DNA of 49,908 nt from Rhizobium sp. Leaf371 (GCF_001424045.1 NZ_LMQB01000005.1:1-49908), one strand, 5' to 3'. Counted from the first letter of the stretch, positions 9,091-18,384 are shown. The notes: generated by a model not told the origin, from the sequence alone. A program made the numbers and translations.

Positions 9091-10626
9091 ATGGACACAT
9101 ATCTTTTGGGGCTCGATGCCGGCAACACCGTCATCAAGGCCGTCATCTTCGACCTGAATGGCAGGGAGATCGCCACCGCAGCCGAGGAGGGGCATAGCCG
9201 GATGCCGTTTCCGGGCCAGGTCGAGCGCGGACTGGAAGAGCTTTGGGCGAACGCCCGGCAGGTGATTCGCGCCTGCCTGGCAAAGGCGAAGATCCGGCCG
9301 GAGAATATCGCTGCAATCGGCTGTGCCGGCCATGGCAACGGCCTCTATGCGCTCGACCGCGACGGCGCGCCGCTTCTCGGCATCCAGTCGCTGGACACAC
9401 GGGCAACCGGCCTCGTGGATGAGTGGCGCGCGCAGGGGATCGGAGCGCGCGTCCAGCCCATCGCCCGCCAGCATCCCTGGCCCTCGCAGACGCCGACCCT
9501 GCTGGCTTGGCTAAAGCGCTACAGGCCGGACATGTTCGCCCGCATCGGCACGGTGTTTTTCTCCAAGGACTTCATCGTCAACCGCCTGACAGGCAGCCGT
9601 GTGAGTGAGGTCTCGGACATGTCCGGCGCCGGGCTGCTCGATCTGGCGACCCGCCGCTACGACGCCGCGCTGATGGACGCCTATGGGCTCGGTGACTGCA
9701 TGGACCTCCTGCCGACGCTGATCGAAAGCGCCGACATCGCCGGTCATGTGAGCGCGGACGTGGCGCGCGAGACCGGCCTTGCTGCGGGAACGCCTGTCGT
9801 CGGCGGCCTGTTCGATGTCGTCGCCTCGGCGCTCGGTTCGGGCGTCACGCGCACCGGTAGCGCCTCGATCATCGCAGGAACCTGGAGCGTCAATCAGGTG
9901 ATCGTTGATCGGCCCGATCTCGACAAGCCGGTCTTCATGGCCTCGACCTTTGATCGCACGCGCTATCTCGCGATGGACAACAGCGCCACCTCGGCCGCCA
10001 ACCTCGAATGGCTCGTGCGCGAATTCTTCGAAGGCGACCACGAAGCCGACGTCTCGCCTTTCGACGCCTGCTGCGCGCTGGCCGGTCTAATCGATGTCGC
10101 TCCGGACGATCCGCTCTATCATCCCTATCTCTACGGCGCGCAGCAGGATGGCCACGCCCGCGCCGGCTTTTACGGGATGGCCGGTTGGCATACGAAGGGA
10201 CATCTCGTCCGCGCGCTCCTTGAAGGCGTGGCCTTCGGTCATCGCCAGCATATCGACACGCTGCGTGATGCCGGCGCGACATTCAACGAGGCGGTCTTGT
10301 CCGGCGGCGGGTCGCGCAGTCTGCTCTGGCCCCAGATCTTCGCGGACGTCCTCGGCATTCCCGTATCCGTCGCCCGATCGCGGGAAACCGGCGCGCTTGG
10401 CGCGGCAATTGCGGCCGGCACCGGCGTCGGGCTTTTCCCGGACTTCGGGCAAGGTGCCATGGCAATGGTTCAGTCTGACCGTCATTATACGCCCGATGCC
10501 GCGCTGGCAGGGCATTATGCACGCCGTTACGCGCTGTATCAGGATATGTCGGAGGCCATGGCACCCCTCTGGCGGCGTCTCGGTGCCACAGCGGCCCAAG
10601 CCACGGTCGCGGGAGTAGCGGCGTGA
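9091..10626 (+). CDS. FGGY-family carbohydrate kinase (LyxK/EryA-like)
   Basis: The 511-residue kinase begins with the ATPase-fold phosphate loop LGLDAGNTVIKAV. It has VVGGLFDVVASALGSG at about residue 236 and the C-terminal nucleotide-binding segment SGGGSRSLLWPQIFADV from residue 404. The segments NLEWLVREF, HPYLYGAQ, AGFYGM and LLEGVAFGH resemble E. coli L-xylulose kinase LyxK more than LsrK; EryA-type kinases are also related. It should phosphorylate the imported polyol or ketose in the cytoplasm. ATG 9091 is preceded by GGGAGGGG; the open frame from 9058 adds only MVGLGRAGGDQ. It lies 32 bp after the aldolase, and the GMC gene start overlaps its stop. Confidence 0.9.
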   Translation: MDTYLLGLDAGNTVIKAVIFDLNGREIATAAEEGHSRMPFPGQVERGLEELWANARQVIRACLAKAKIRPENIAAIGCAGHGNGLYALDRDGAPLLGIQSLDTRATGLVDEWRAQGIGARVQPIARQHPWPSQTPTLLAWLKRYRPDMFARIGTVFFSKDFIVNRLTGSRVSEVSDMSGAGLLDLATRRYDAALMDAYGLGDCMDLLPTLIESADIAGHVSADVARETGLAAGTPVVGGLFDVVASALGSGVTRTGSASIIAGTWSVNQVIVDRPDLDKPVFMASTFDRTRYLAMDNSATSAANLEWLVREFFEGDHEADVSPFDACCALAGLIDVAPDDPLYHPYLYGAQQDGHARAGFYGMAGWHTKGHLVRALLEGVAFGHRQHIDTLRDAGATFNEAVLSGGGSRSLLWPQIFADVLGIPVSVARSRETGALGAAIAAGTGVGLFPDFGQGAMAMVQSDRHYTPDAALAGHYARRYALYQDMSEAMAPLWRRLGATAAQATVAGVAA

Positions 10627-12248
10627 ACCGGCATGTCACAGATCCAGCAATCGATGCGGGCACCTATGATTTCATCATCGTCGGCGCGGGGTCGGCCGGC
10701 TGCGTCCTTGCCAATCGTCTGACGGCGGACGGGCTGACGCGGGTTCTGCTTCTCGAAGCCGGCGGCAGCGACCGGTATCACTGGGTGCATGTGCCAATCG
10801 GATATCTCTACTGCATGGGCAATCCGCGCACTGACTGGATGATGCGAACGGCGACGGAGGCGGGGCTGAATGGCCGCTCGCTTGCCTATCCGCGCGGAAA
10901 AGTACTTGGCGGCTGCTCCTCGATCAACGGCATGATCTACATGCGCGGCCAGGCATCCGACTACGACACCTGGCGCCAGGCCGGCAATGCCGGCTGGGGG
11001 TGGGACGATGTACTGCCATATTTCCTGAAGTCGGAAGACAATTATCGCGGCAAGTCCGAAGCCCATGGCAGCGGAGGCGAGTGGCGTGTGGAAAAGCAGC
11101 GGCTGTCATGGCCGATCCTCGACTCGTTCCGGGATGCAGCCGAAGAGCTCGGCATCCCCAAGACCGACGATTTCAACACGGGCGATAACGAAGGCTCCGG
11201 CTATTTCGAGGTCAACCAGCGCGGCGGACTGCGCTGGAACACGACGAAGGCCTTCCTGCGCCCCGCGATGAAGCGGCCGAACCTGCGCGTGCTGACCGGC
11301 GCGGAGACGGATCGCCTAGAGCTTGACGGACAGCGTGCGGCGGGGGTCCGTTTCCGCATGCAAGGCCAGATGCACGTCGCCCAAGCCCGCCGCGAGGTGA
11401 TCCTGTCGGCCGGGGCGATCAATTCGCCAAAAATCCTCGAACTCTCGGGCATCGGTCGCCCCGAAGTTCTGTCCGCCGCCGGTATAGAGGCCGTGCATGA
11501 GCTGCCAGGGGTCGGCGAAAACCTGCAGGATCACTTGCAGATCCGCACCGTCTTTCGCATAGAGGGCACAAAAACCCTGAACCAGCTCTATCACAACCTT
11601 TTCACGCGCGCCGGCATGGGCATCGAATATGCCTTGCGACGGTCCGGGCCCCTGTCGATGGCCCCGAGCCAGCTCGGCATCTTCGCAAAGAGCGATCCGT
11701 CGGTCGCGACGGCCGACCTCGAATATCACGTCCAACCGCTCAGCACTGACCGTCTCGGCGAGCCGCTGCATCGCTACCCCGCCGTTACCGTTTCCGTCTG
11801 CAACTTGCGGCCGGAAAGCCGTGGCACGGTGCATGTGATGGGAAAGGATGCCTCCGCAGCACCTGAAATCCGGCCGACATATCTCTCGACACACGGAGAC
11901 CGGATCGTCGCGGTCAATTCGATCCGTCATGTGCGCCGGCTGATGGGGGCAGAGGCCATCCGGAAATACAATCCGGTGGAAATTCAGCCAGGTTCGGCGT
12001 GCGAAAGCGATTCCGACCTTCTCGAACGTATCGGCGACATCGCGACGACGATCTTTCACCCTGTCGGAACCTGCAAGATGGGGAGCGACACTAGGGCCGT
12101 CGTCGATGCGGAGCTACGGGTCCGCGGACTTCAGAGCCTGAGGGTCGTGGATGCATCGATCATGCCGTCGATCGTCTCGGGCAACACCAATTCGCCTGTC
12201 ATCATGATCGCGGAAAAGGCGGCAGATTTCATTTTGGCAAGTTATTGA
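10623..12248 (+). CDS. GMC-family FAD oxidoreductase (choline/alcohol dehydrogenase-like)
   Basis: The 541-residue flavoenzyme has the N-terminal dinucleotide motif DFIIVGAGSAGCVLANRL and the GMC signature regions YPRGKVLGGCSSINGMIYMRG and GAINSPKILELSGIG. The active-site pair is His479 (HPVGTCKMG) and Asn523 (SGNTNSPVIMIAEK). Family members oxidise alcohols, polyols or choline to aldehydes or ketones. No signal peptide or membrane anchor is visible, so it is probably cytoplasmic. The start is GTG 10623, whose last base pair overlaps the kinase stop (GTGA); an ATG at 10633 is out of frame. As the last operon gene it could act before or outside the kinase route. Its substrate is unknown. Confidence 0.9.
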   Translation: MNRHVTDPAIDAGTYDFIIVGAGSAGCVLANRLTADGLTRVLLLEAGGSDRYHWVHVPIGYLYCMGNPRTDWMMRTATEAGLNGRSLAYPRGKVLGGCSSINGMIYMRGQASDYDTWRQAGNAGWGWDDVLPYFLKSEDNYRGKSEAHGSGGEWRVEKQRLSWPILDSFRDAAEELGIPKTDDFNTGDNEGSGYFEVNQRGGLRWNTTKAFLRPAMKRPNLRVLTGAETDRLELDGQRAAGVRFRMQGQMHVAQARREVILSAGAINSPKILELSGIGRPEVLSAAGIEAVHELPGVGENLQDHLQIRTVFRIEGTKTLNQLYHNLFTRAGMGIEYALRRSGPLSMAPSQLGIFAKSDPSVATADLEYHVQPLSTDRLGEPLHRYPAVTVSVCNLRPESRGTVHVMGKDASAAPEIRPTYLSTHGDRIVAVNSIRHVRRLMGAEAIRKYNPVEIQPGSACESDSDLLERIGDIATTIFHPVGTCKMGSDTRAVVDAELRVRGLQSLRVVDASIMPSIVSGNTNSPVIMIAEKAADFILASY

Positions 12249-12577
12249 TATGCTCATGCGGAATTTTTTGTCGACAGACCTTATTATCCACTAATAAAAT
12301 CGGCGGAAATTGCTTACAAATTGCTAATGTGCGCAATAAAAATATGATATAATTCGTTTTTTTTCTTTATCTCTTCATCTTTTTATAAATAATCACTTTA
12401 TATAATATTAAACAATAAAAACCTTTTAATTAAATAAAGGAATACATTAAGCCAAATATTATTAGAAATATGGCCATATACAACGTTTTACGTCGTAATG
12501 ACGTGCCTTGAACTGCGTCAGTGGCCTAAAATCGAAGAGAACTTGCACAAGAAGGGACGGCTTTCGCCGCGCAGTAG
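12249..12577. other. AT-rich intergenic region before pntA
   Basis: No gene is visible. About 12290-12480 is strongly AT-rich compared with its neighbours and contains repeated ATAAT/TTAAT tracts and a weak inverted repeat (CCTTT ... AAAGG) near 12422-12440. It probably holds the pntAB promoter. No clear terminator for the upstream operon could be identified. Confidence 0.5.
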
Positions 12578-12713
12578 ATGAAGATAAATATTGGAGCGCC
12601 GAAAGAGATGTTCTCTGGAGAAGCGCGCGTTGCGATGACTCCCGAAAGCGCGGTTCATTTGATGAAACTAGGCTATGACTGTACGCTGGAAGCTAGGCTC
12701 AGGACTCATTGTT

Positions 12714-13124
12714 TCAAATCCAGAAGATGACGGTTGCAGCGATGCAGATGGCTGAGATGAACGTGTGGGCGCATCTGTCGTATCGTGTAGCGATGCGTCG
12801 CCAGTCCTTGAGCTTGGCGAAGAGGTTCTCGACCTTGTGGCGCTGGCGATAGAGTACCTTGTCGTAGGGATAAGAGTCCTTGAGCTTGGCGAAGAGGTTC
12901 TCGACCTTGTGGCGCTGGCGATAGAGTACCTTGTCGTAGGGATAAGGAATTTTCCGGCTTCGGCTCGACGGAATACAGGGTTCGATGCCCTTGGTGACGA
13001 GCGCCTGCCGAAACCAGGTGCTGTCGTAGCCGCGATCGGCGATAAGGACGTTGGCTGGCGGGAGGGCATTCAGCACGAGACGGGCGCCTTTGTGGTCACT
13101 CATCTGACCTTCCGATAGCAGCAT
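12714..13124 (-). CDS. IS5-family transposase, C-terminal frame (orfB) with duplicated catalytic segment
   Basis: This frame continues the transposase; it is open upstream of the ATG at 13124 to about 13215, where RRIGRTKGGLNSKLHTV is readable, and is probably made by frameshift from orfA. It has the second catalytic Asp (VLIADRGYDS). The IS4/IS5 signature Y-x2-R-x3-E-x6-K (YRQRHKVENLFAKLK) occurs twice in tandem because 72 bp are duplicated in frame. The catalytic Glu is therefore present in two copies 24 residues apart. The usual C-terminus (WRRIATRYDRCAHTF) follows the second copy. Whether the enzyme still folds is unknown. Confidence 0.85.
   Translation of the reverse strand: MLLSEGQMSDHKGARLVLNALPPANVLIADRGYDSTWFRQALVTKGIEPCIPSSRSRKIPYPYDKVLYRQRHKVENLFAKLKDSYPYDKVLYRQRHKVENLFAKLKDWRRIATRYDRCAHTFISAICIAATVIFWI
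12803..12946. repeat. 72-bp perfect tandem duplication inside the IS transposase
   Basis: Bases 12803-12874 and 12875-12946 are identical, head to tail. The unit is a multiple of three, so orfB stays open and gains 24 residues covering the Y2R3E6K catalytic signature. No third copy is present. Confidence 0.95.
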
Positions 13125-13171
13125 GACGACGGGACGGCCTTTGTCGTCGCAGACGGTGTGGAGCTTGGAGT

Positions 13172-13543
13172 TCAGGCCGCCCTTGGTGCGTCCGATACGT
13201 CGGGGAACATCCCCTTTTTAAGCAGGCTCGCCGCCGTGCGGTGGGCCTTCAGGTGTGTCGCGTCGATCATGATGCGCTCGGGCTTGGGACCTTCGCCCGC
13301 CAAAGCCGCAAAGATCCGGTTGAACACGCTGAGCCGACTCCAACGGATGAAGCGATTGTAGAGTGTCTTGTGCGGGCCATAGTCCTTCGGCGCATCCTTC
13401 CACTGCAACCCGTTGCGGATCACATAGACGATCCCGCTCACCACCCGCCGGTCATCGACCCGCGGCACACCATGCGCCAAGGGAAAGAACGGCGAGATCC
13501 GAGACATCTGACGCTCGCTCAGCAAAAACAAATCACTCATCAC
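13172..13543 (-). CDS. IS5-family transposase, N-terminal frame (orfA)
   Basis: This 123-residue frame carries the DUF4096-type N-terminal region of IS427-group transposases (LSERQMSRISPFFPL, RVDDRRVVSGIVYVIRNGLQWKDAP) and the first catalytic aspartate in IMIDATHLKAHRTA. It ends shortly after an A5G4 run, where a programmed frameshift should pass ribosomes into orfB. Start ATG at 13543 (or the next codon). Confidence 0.85.
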   Translation of the reverse strand: MMSDLFLLSERQMSRISPFFPLAHGVPRVDDRRVVSGIVYVIRNGLQWKDAPKDYGPHKTLYNRFIRWSRLSVFNRIFAALAGEGPKPERIMIDATHLKAHRTAASLLKKGMFPDVSDAPRAA

Positions 13544-15082
13544 CGCCTCCTCAATGGAGACTGTGAATCACATCTCAAATCAGATTAATAGGTCCTGAGC
13601 CTAGTGCGGGTAAAGCCGCCGGCTTTTCAGACAGTGACTATCGCGACGTTGGCGTTACCGTTGTCAAAGATGCCGAGGAGCTTTACTCGACATCCAACGT
13701 AATAGTAAAAGTGCGCCCGCCACAGAGCGTGGAAATCGGCCGGTTAGCTCCCGGCAAGACGCTGATTTCGCTCTTTTACCCGGCGCAGAGCAAGGACCTG
13801 CTCGATCTGGCGATGTCAACCGGCGCGAATGTCATCGCAATGGACATGGTGCCTCGCATCAGTCGCGCCCAGAAGATGGACGCGCTGTCATCGATGGCCA
13901 ATATCGCCGGTTACCGTGCGGTGATCGAGGCGGGCAATAATTTTGGCCGCTTTTTTACCGGCCAGGTCACGGCTGCCGGCAAGGTGCCGCCCGCCAAGGT
14001 TCTTGTGATCGGCGCGGGCGTTGCGGGTCTTGCGGCGATCGGCACGGCGACCTCGCTGGGTGCGATCACCTATGCCTTCGACGTGCGCCCAGAAGTGGCC
14101 GAGCAGATCGAGTCCATGGGCGCACAGTTCGTCTATCTGAATTTTGAAAACGCGCAGGATGGTGCCGCGACCGGCGGCTATGCCACGCCGTCCTCGCCGG
14201 AATTCCGCGAAAAGCAACTCGCCAAGTTCCGCGAACTGGCGCAAGAGATCGACATCGTCATAACCACCGCGCTGATCCCGGGCCGTGATGCGCCCAAGCT
14301 GTGGCTGGCCGACATGGTGGCTGCAATGAAGTCGGGTTCGGTCGTCATCGACCTTGCCGCCGAGCGTGGCGGCAATTGCGACCTGACGGTTGCTGACCAG
14401 AAGATCGTGTCGGAGAACGGCGTGACGATCGTCGGTTACACTGACTTTCCGAGCCGCATGGCCGCCCAGGCCTCGACGCTCTATTCGACCAATATCCGCC
14501 ATATGATGACCGACCTGACGCCGGCGAAGGACGGCGCGATCGTGCACAACATGGAAGACGATGTCATACGTGGTGCGACCATTGCCTTCCAGGGCGAGAT
14601 CACTTATCCACCGCCACCGCCGAAGGTCCAGGCGATCGCGGCTGCCAAGCCGAAGGAGAAGTTCAAGGAACTGCCACTTGCGGAAAAACGGGCCCGGGAA
14701 ACTGCCGCGTTCAAGACGCAGACGCGCAACCAGGTCGGCCTGCTGGTGGTATCCACTCTCCTGCTGCTGCTTATCGGTGCCTATGCACCGGAAAGCTTCA
14801 TGGGCCATTTCATCGTTTTCGTTCTCTCCTGCTTCATCGGCTTCTCGGTGATCTGGAATGTCAGTCACTCGCTGCATACCCCGCTGATGGCGGTGACCAA
14901 TGCTATTTCCGGCATCGTCATTGTGGGTGCGCTGCTGCAGGTCGGCTCCAGCAACTGGCTGGTGGTGATTTTGGCGGCTTTGTCGGTACTGATCGCGACG
15001 ATCAACATCGTCGGTGGCTTCCTTGTGACACGGCGCATGCTCGCCTTGTTCCAGAAGTCGTGATCGGGGAGGGGAAAAGACT

Positions 15083-16522
15083 ATGACAATCGGTATTGTA
15101 TCTGCGGCCTATATCGCCGCTGCTGTTCTCTTCATCCTATCGCTCGGCGGTCTGTCCGGCCAGGAAAGCGCAAAGCGCGCCGTCTGGTACGGCATTGTCG
15201 GCATGGCGCTGGCGGTAGCAGCCACCGTCTTCGGCCCGGGCGTCGGCAACTGGTTCATCATCCTGGTGATGATCGCCGGCGGCTCGGTCATGGGCTACTA
15301 CGTCGCTGCCCGCGTGCAGATGACGGAAATGCCGCAGCTTGTGGCGGCGCTTCACTCCTTCGTCGGTCTGGCCGCAGTGTTCATCGGCTACAATGCCGAA
15401 CTGGAAGTCGGCACCGTTCTGGCGCTGAAGGCGGTGGGCGGTGACCTGTCGACACTGGCCGGTTTTGCCGAGAAGCTCGCCCATAAGGATCTGGTGGAAA
15501 TCGCCATCCTCAAGGTCGAGGTTTTCCTCGGCGTGTTCATCGGTGCGGTCACCTTCACCGGCTCGGTCATCGCCTTCGGCAAGCTTGCCGGCAAGGTCGA
15601 CGGCAAGGCGAAGAAGCTTCCGGGCGGGCATTCTCTCAATGCAGGTGCGGCGCTGGGCTCGATCATCCTGCTGGTCATATTCTTCAATGGTGCGGGCGTC
15701 TGGACACTGGTGCTGATGACGCTGCTCGCCTTCTTCATCGGCTGCCACCTGATCGTGGGCATCGGCGGCGCCGACATGCCGGTTGTCGTCTCGATGCTGA
15801 ACAGCTACTCCGGCTGGGCTGCCGCTGCCATCGGCTTTTCGCTCGGCAACGACCTCTTGATCGTCACCGGCGCCTTGGTCGGCTCCTCTGGTGCAATCCT
15901 CTCCTACATCATGTGCAAGGCGATGAACCGCTCCTTCGTCTCGGTCATTCTCGGCGGCTTCGGCGGTACGACGGGACCGGCGATGAAGATCGAGGGCGAA
16001 CAGATCGCCGTCGATGCGGAAGGTGTTGCCGCGGCGCTGAACGATGCTGACAGCATCATCATCGTGCCGGGTTACGGCATGGCGGTTGCCCAGGCGCAGC
16101 AGGCTGTCTCGGAGTTGACGCGCAAGCTCAGGGCAGCTGGCAAGACCGTGCGTTTTGCTATCCATCCGGTGGCCGGCCGTCTGCCGGGCCACATGAACGT
16201 GCTGCTCGCCGAAGCCAAGGTACCCTACGACATCGTCATGGAAATGGACGAGATCAACGATGACTTTCCGACCACGGACGTCGTCATCGTCATCGGCTCC
16301 AACGACATCGTCAATCCGGCTGCAGAAGAAGATCCGAATTCGCCGATCGCCGGAATGCCAGTACTGCAGGTGTGGAAGGCTAAACAGGTCTTCGTCTCCA
16401 AGCGCGGCCAGGGCACCGGCTATTCCGGCATCGATAACTCGCTCTTTTTTAAGGAGAACACTCGGATGTTCTACGGAGATGCGAAGAAGAGTATCGGCGA
16501 CTTGGTTCCTCTGATGGCTTGA
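15083..16522 (+). CDS. pntB: NAD(P) transhydrogenase subunit beta
   Basis: The 479-residue product is PntB. Its N-terminal two thirds form the membrane proton channel, with successive hydrophobic helices (for example [19 protein letters not shown] and [18 protein letters not shown]). The C-terminal domain III binds NADP, with the motifs [32 protein letters not shown] and [15 protein letters not shown]. It pairs with PntA to make NADPH using the proton gradient. ATG 15083 is preceded by GGGGAGGGG and lies 19 bp after pntA. PntB itself appears intact, but with pntA interrupted upstream the complex should not form unless another pntA exists. Confidence 0.95.
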   Translation: MTIGIVSAAYIAAAVLFILSLGGLSGQESAKRAVWYGIVGMALAVAATVFGPGVGNWFIILVMIAGGSVMGYYVAARVQMTEMPQLVAALHSFVGLAAVFIGYNAELEVGTVLALKAVGGDLSTLAGFAEKLAHKDLVEIAILKVEVFLGVFIGAVTFTGSVIAFGKLAGKVDGKAKKLPGGHSLNAGAALGSIILLVIFFNGAGVWTLVLMTLLAFFIGCHLIVGIGGADMPVVVSMLNSYSGWAAAAIGFSLGNDLLIVTGALVGSSGAILSYIMCKAMNRSFVSVILGGFGGTTGPAMKIEGEQIAVDAEGVAAALNDADSIIIVPGYGMAVAQAQQAVSELTRKLRAAGKTVRFAIHPVAGRLPGHMNVLLAEAKVPYDIVMEMDEINDDFPTTDVVIVIGSNDIVNPAAEEDPNSPIAGMPVLQVWKAKQVFVSKRGQGTGYSGIDNSLFFKENTRMFYGDAKKSIGDLVPLMA

Positions 16523-17101
16523 GCCATGCCACGTCAGACGTGACCGCCCAATGACATTGAGGCCATGGAGCATCTTCTGCAAACGATGCCAATCATGGTC
16601 TGAACCTGTGCCGTGCGCGATTTGCGTTTTGAGGAGCGACTTTGAGCCAAGCCTCGGTCGCCTGCGAGATCTCAACCGCGCTTCATATCCATGCCACTCC
16701 CAGTGATAGTGATGGGGTAACCACGGACACCCGTCTCCTGATCGATCATGGATGACATGAGAGTATCTACGCCGCGCAACACCCGAGCGCGCTTAAGCGC
16801 ATCTTCGGTCACGCATCAGCTTTGCCAACTTGGATCCAGTTGAAGGTCGCTGTAGATAACATAGTTACGAATAGAATTATGAATGCCGCATATACCTTTG
16901 TACTGAGTTTCCAAGAGTTCATGTTTATCGCTCAGCCCCATAGTAAATCGCAAAAATACTGTAATCTTCCATGTGGTTTTTCAGACGTTATACAGGTTGG
17001 CGATTGCTTACTTCTAACCAGGATGACTTGGATAGTGTAATAAACTATATTTCCTGAAGCGCTTCATTCTTATTACTTATAAAATATCGATAACTAAATT
17101 C
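16523..17101. other. Intergenic region between pntB and an IS630 copy
   Basis: A small stem (CACGT-CAG-ACGTG, 16530-16542) follows the pntB stop but has no T-run, so it is only a weak terminator candidate. A chemoreceptor fragment lies on the minus strand at about 16690-16800 (listed separately). The AT-rich stretch 16840-17100 has no recognisable gene. Confidence 0.5.
16690..16800 (-). pseudogene. Chemoreceptor CHASE3-domain fragment
   Basis: Read on the minus strand, one frame gives ALKRARVLRGVDTLMSSM followed by IDQETGVRGYPIT and a stop. The IDQETGVRGY motif is characteristic of the CHASE3 sensor domain of rhizobial methyl-accepting chemotaxis proteins. No start, membrane anchor or signalling domain is attached, so this is a short relic. 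It fits the chemotaxis genes and broken cheW that follow at 18-27 kb. Confidence 0.55.
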
Positions 17102-17103
17102 TA

Positions 17104-18248
17104 GTGGATTGATTGAAACAAAGGAGTCCGAGTTGGGATTCCCCTTCGGTCTTCATCGTGCAACGATATCGTATGCGTACAGGTATCACATTTGACGTCG
17201 CTGTGGCGGACCGAGCCCGCTTGGAAGCGATTGTTGCAGCGCCGACCTCTGCTCAGAAGCACGTGTGCCGCGCGAAGATCATCTTGATGAGTGGCGACGG
17301 TTCGGGAACGGTCGCGATCATGGAGGCAACCGACAAATCGAAAACCTGCGTCTGGCGCTTGCAGGAGCGCTTCATGACCGAGGGCGTCGATGGTCTTTTG
17401 CGCGACAAGAGCAGACCGCCCGGCATTGCGCCGCTGGATGGCGAACTCGTTGAGCGTGTCGTCGCACTGACGCTTGAGACGCCTCAACAGGAAGCAACGC
17501 ACTGGACGGTTCGTGCGATGGCCAAGGTCGTTGGGATTGCAGCCTCTTCGGTCGTCAAGATCTGGCATGAGCATGGGCTGGCACCGCATCGCTGGCGCAG
17601 CTTCAAACTCTCCAACGACAAGGCTTTCGCCGAGAAACTGCATGATGTGGTTGGCCTCTACGTCTCGCCGCCGGCCCATGCCATCGTCCCGTCCGTCGAT
17701 GAGAAGAGCCAGATCCGAGCACTCGACCGGACGCAACCGGGTCTTCCCCTAAAGAAAGGCCGCGCTGGCACGATGACCCACGATTACAAGCGCCACGGCA
17801 CGACCACCCTGTTTGCCGCCCTCAACATCCTCGACGGCTCGGTGATCGGCCGAAACATGCAGCGTCACCGGCATCAGGAGTTCATCCGTTTCCTCAACGC
17901 CATCGAGGCGGAGTTGCCAAAGGATAAGGCCGTCCACGTCATTCTCGACAACTATGCGACCCATAAGCAGCCGAAGGTCCGCGCCTGGCTGGCAAGGCAT
18001 CCGCGCTGACCTTCCACGTCGTGCCGACATCCTGCTCATGGCTGAACGCCGTCGAAGGTTTCTTCGCCAAACTGACACGTCGGCGTCTCAAGTACGGCGT
18101 CTTTCATTCCGTCGTTGACCTCCAGGCCACCATCAACCGCTTCGTGAGAGAGCCTAATCAGGAACCAAAGCCGTTCATCTGGAGAGCAGATCCAGACGAG
18201 ATCATTGCAGCCGTCAAACGGGGGCACCAAGCGTTGGAATCAATCCAC
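17104..18248 (+). mobile_element. IS630-family insertion sequence (first copy)
   Basis: The ends are inverted repeats GTGGATTGATT, flanked on each side by TA (17102-17103 and 18249-18250), the expected IS630 target duplication. The element is 1145 bp and contains one transposase gene, broken by a frameshift. Confidence 0.88.
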
Positions 18249-18251
18249 TAG
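17173..18251 (+). pseudogene. IS630-family transposase, frameshifted
   Basis: The first frame (ATG 17173 to stop 18009) has the helix-turn-helix region and the first two catalytic acids (VPSVDEKSQIRAL and VHVILDNYATH). It stops at ARHPR*. The next frame begins LTFHVVPTSCSWLNAVEGFF, which carries the third catalytic position and the normal C-terminus, and ends at 18251. A single missing G (CGCTGACC where CGCTGGACC is expected, giving RWTFH) explains the break near 18008. A longer open frame from 17113 is not needed. The copy is probably non-autonomous unless the base loss is a sequencing error. Confidence 0.85.
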
Positions 18252-18384
18252 AGTATGACGAACAAGACTGTAGCAACCATACAGCAGGCAATGCGACGCC
18301 CTAAAGAAATATCACTCAAGGTTGAGGTTATGATGCGCTATCTGACATGGCCGAAGACAGCAATATTCTTGCCAAGCTCAATGA

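Larger units (their letters stand above)
12697..13600 (-). mobile_element. IS5-family (IS427-type) insertion sequence in pntA
   Basis: The element is 904 bp, flanked by CTAG on both sides (12693-12696 and 13601-13604). Its ends are inverted repeats starting GCTCAGGAC; counted as GGCTCAGGAC the duplication would be only TA. Two overlapping transposase frames on the minus strand, joined across an A5G4 run (plus-strand 13211-13219), are typical of the IS427 group. Without the internal 72-bp duplication the element would be about 832 bp, which is usual for the group. It interrupts pntA after codon 39 in antisense orientation. Confidence 0.9.
12578..15063 (+). pseudogene. pntA: NAD(P) transhydrogenase subunit alpha, split by an IS element
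   Basis: PntA is half of the proton-translocating transhydrogenase that moves hydride between NADH and NADP at the inner membrane. The first 39 codons (MKINIGAPKEMFSGEARVAM ... CTLEA) lie at 12578-12694. The rest resumes at 13603 (SAGKAAGFSDSDYRDVG) and runs to 15063. Removing the insertion and one CTAG copy restores a continuous frame of about 525 residues. The downstream part contains the NAD-binding Rossmann segment VLVIGAGVAGLAAIGTA and the C-terminal membrane helices (LLLLLIGAYAPESFMGHF onwards), so this is the long E. coli-like PntA. Sequence outside the insertion looks undecayed, so the event may be recent. A shorter frame from GTG 13711 is unlikely to be functional because it lacks the start of domain I. 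Confidence 0.92.

Noticed and set aside
829-12248. The operon could be an autoinducer-2 uptake (lsr) system.
   Set aside because: The kinase resembles LyxK more than LsrK, and there is no LsrG or paired LsrC/LsrD permeases. The GlpD-like, aldo-keto reductase and GMC enzymes do not belong to Lsr.
12803-12946. The tandem repeat as a minimal CRISPR or direct-repeat array.
   Set aside because: There are only two adjacent copies without spacers, lying inside a transposase reading frame.
15137-16675. A 512-codon minus-strand frame opposite pntB.
   Set aside because: It is antisense to a well-supported pntB and has shadow-like composition with no recognisable domain.
16822-17040. A 72-codon open frame in the gap before the IS630 copy.
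   Set aside because: There is no ribosome site and no recognisable product, and it lies in AT-rich non-coding-like DNA.
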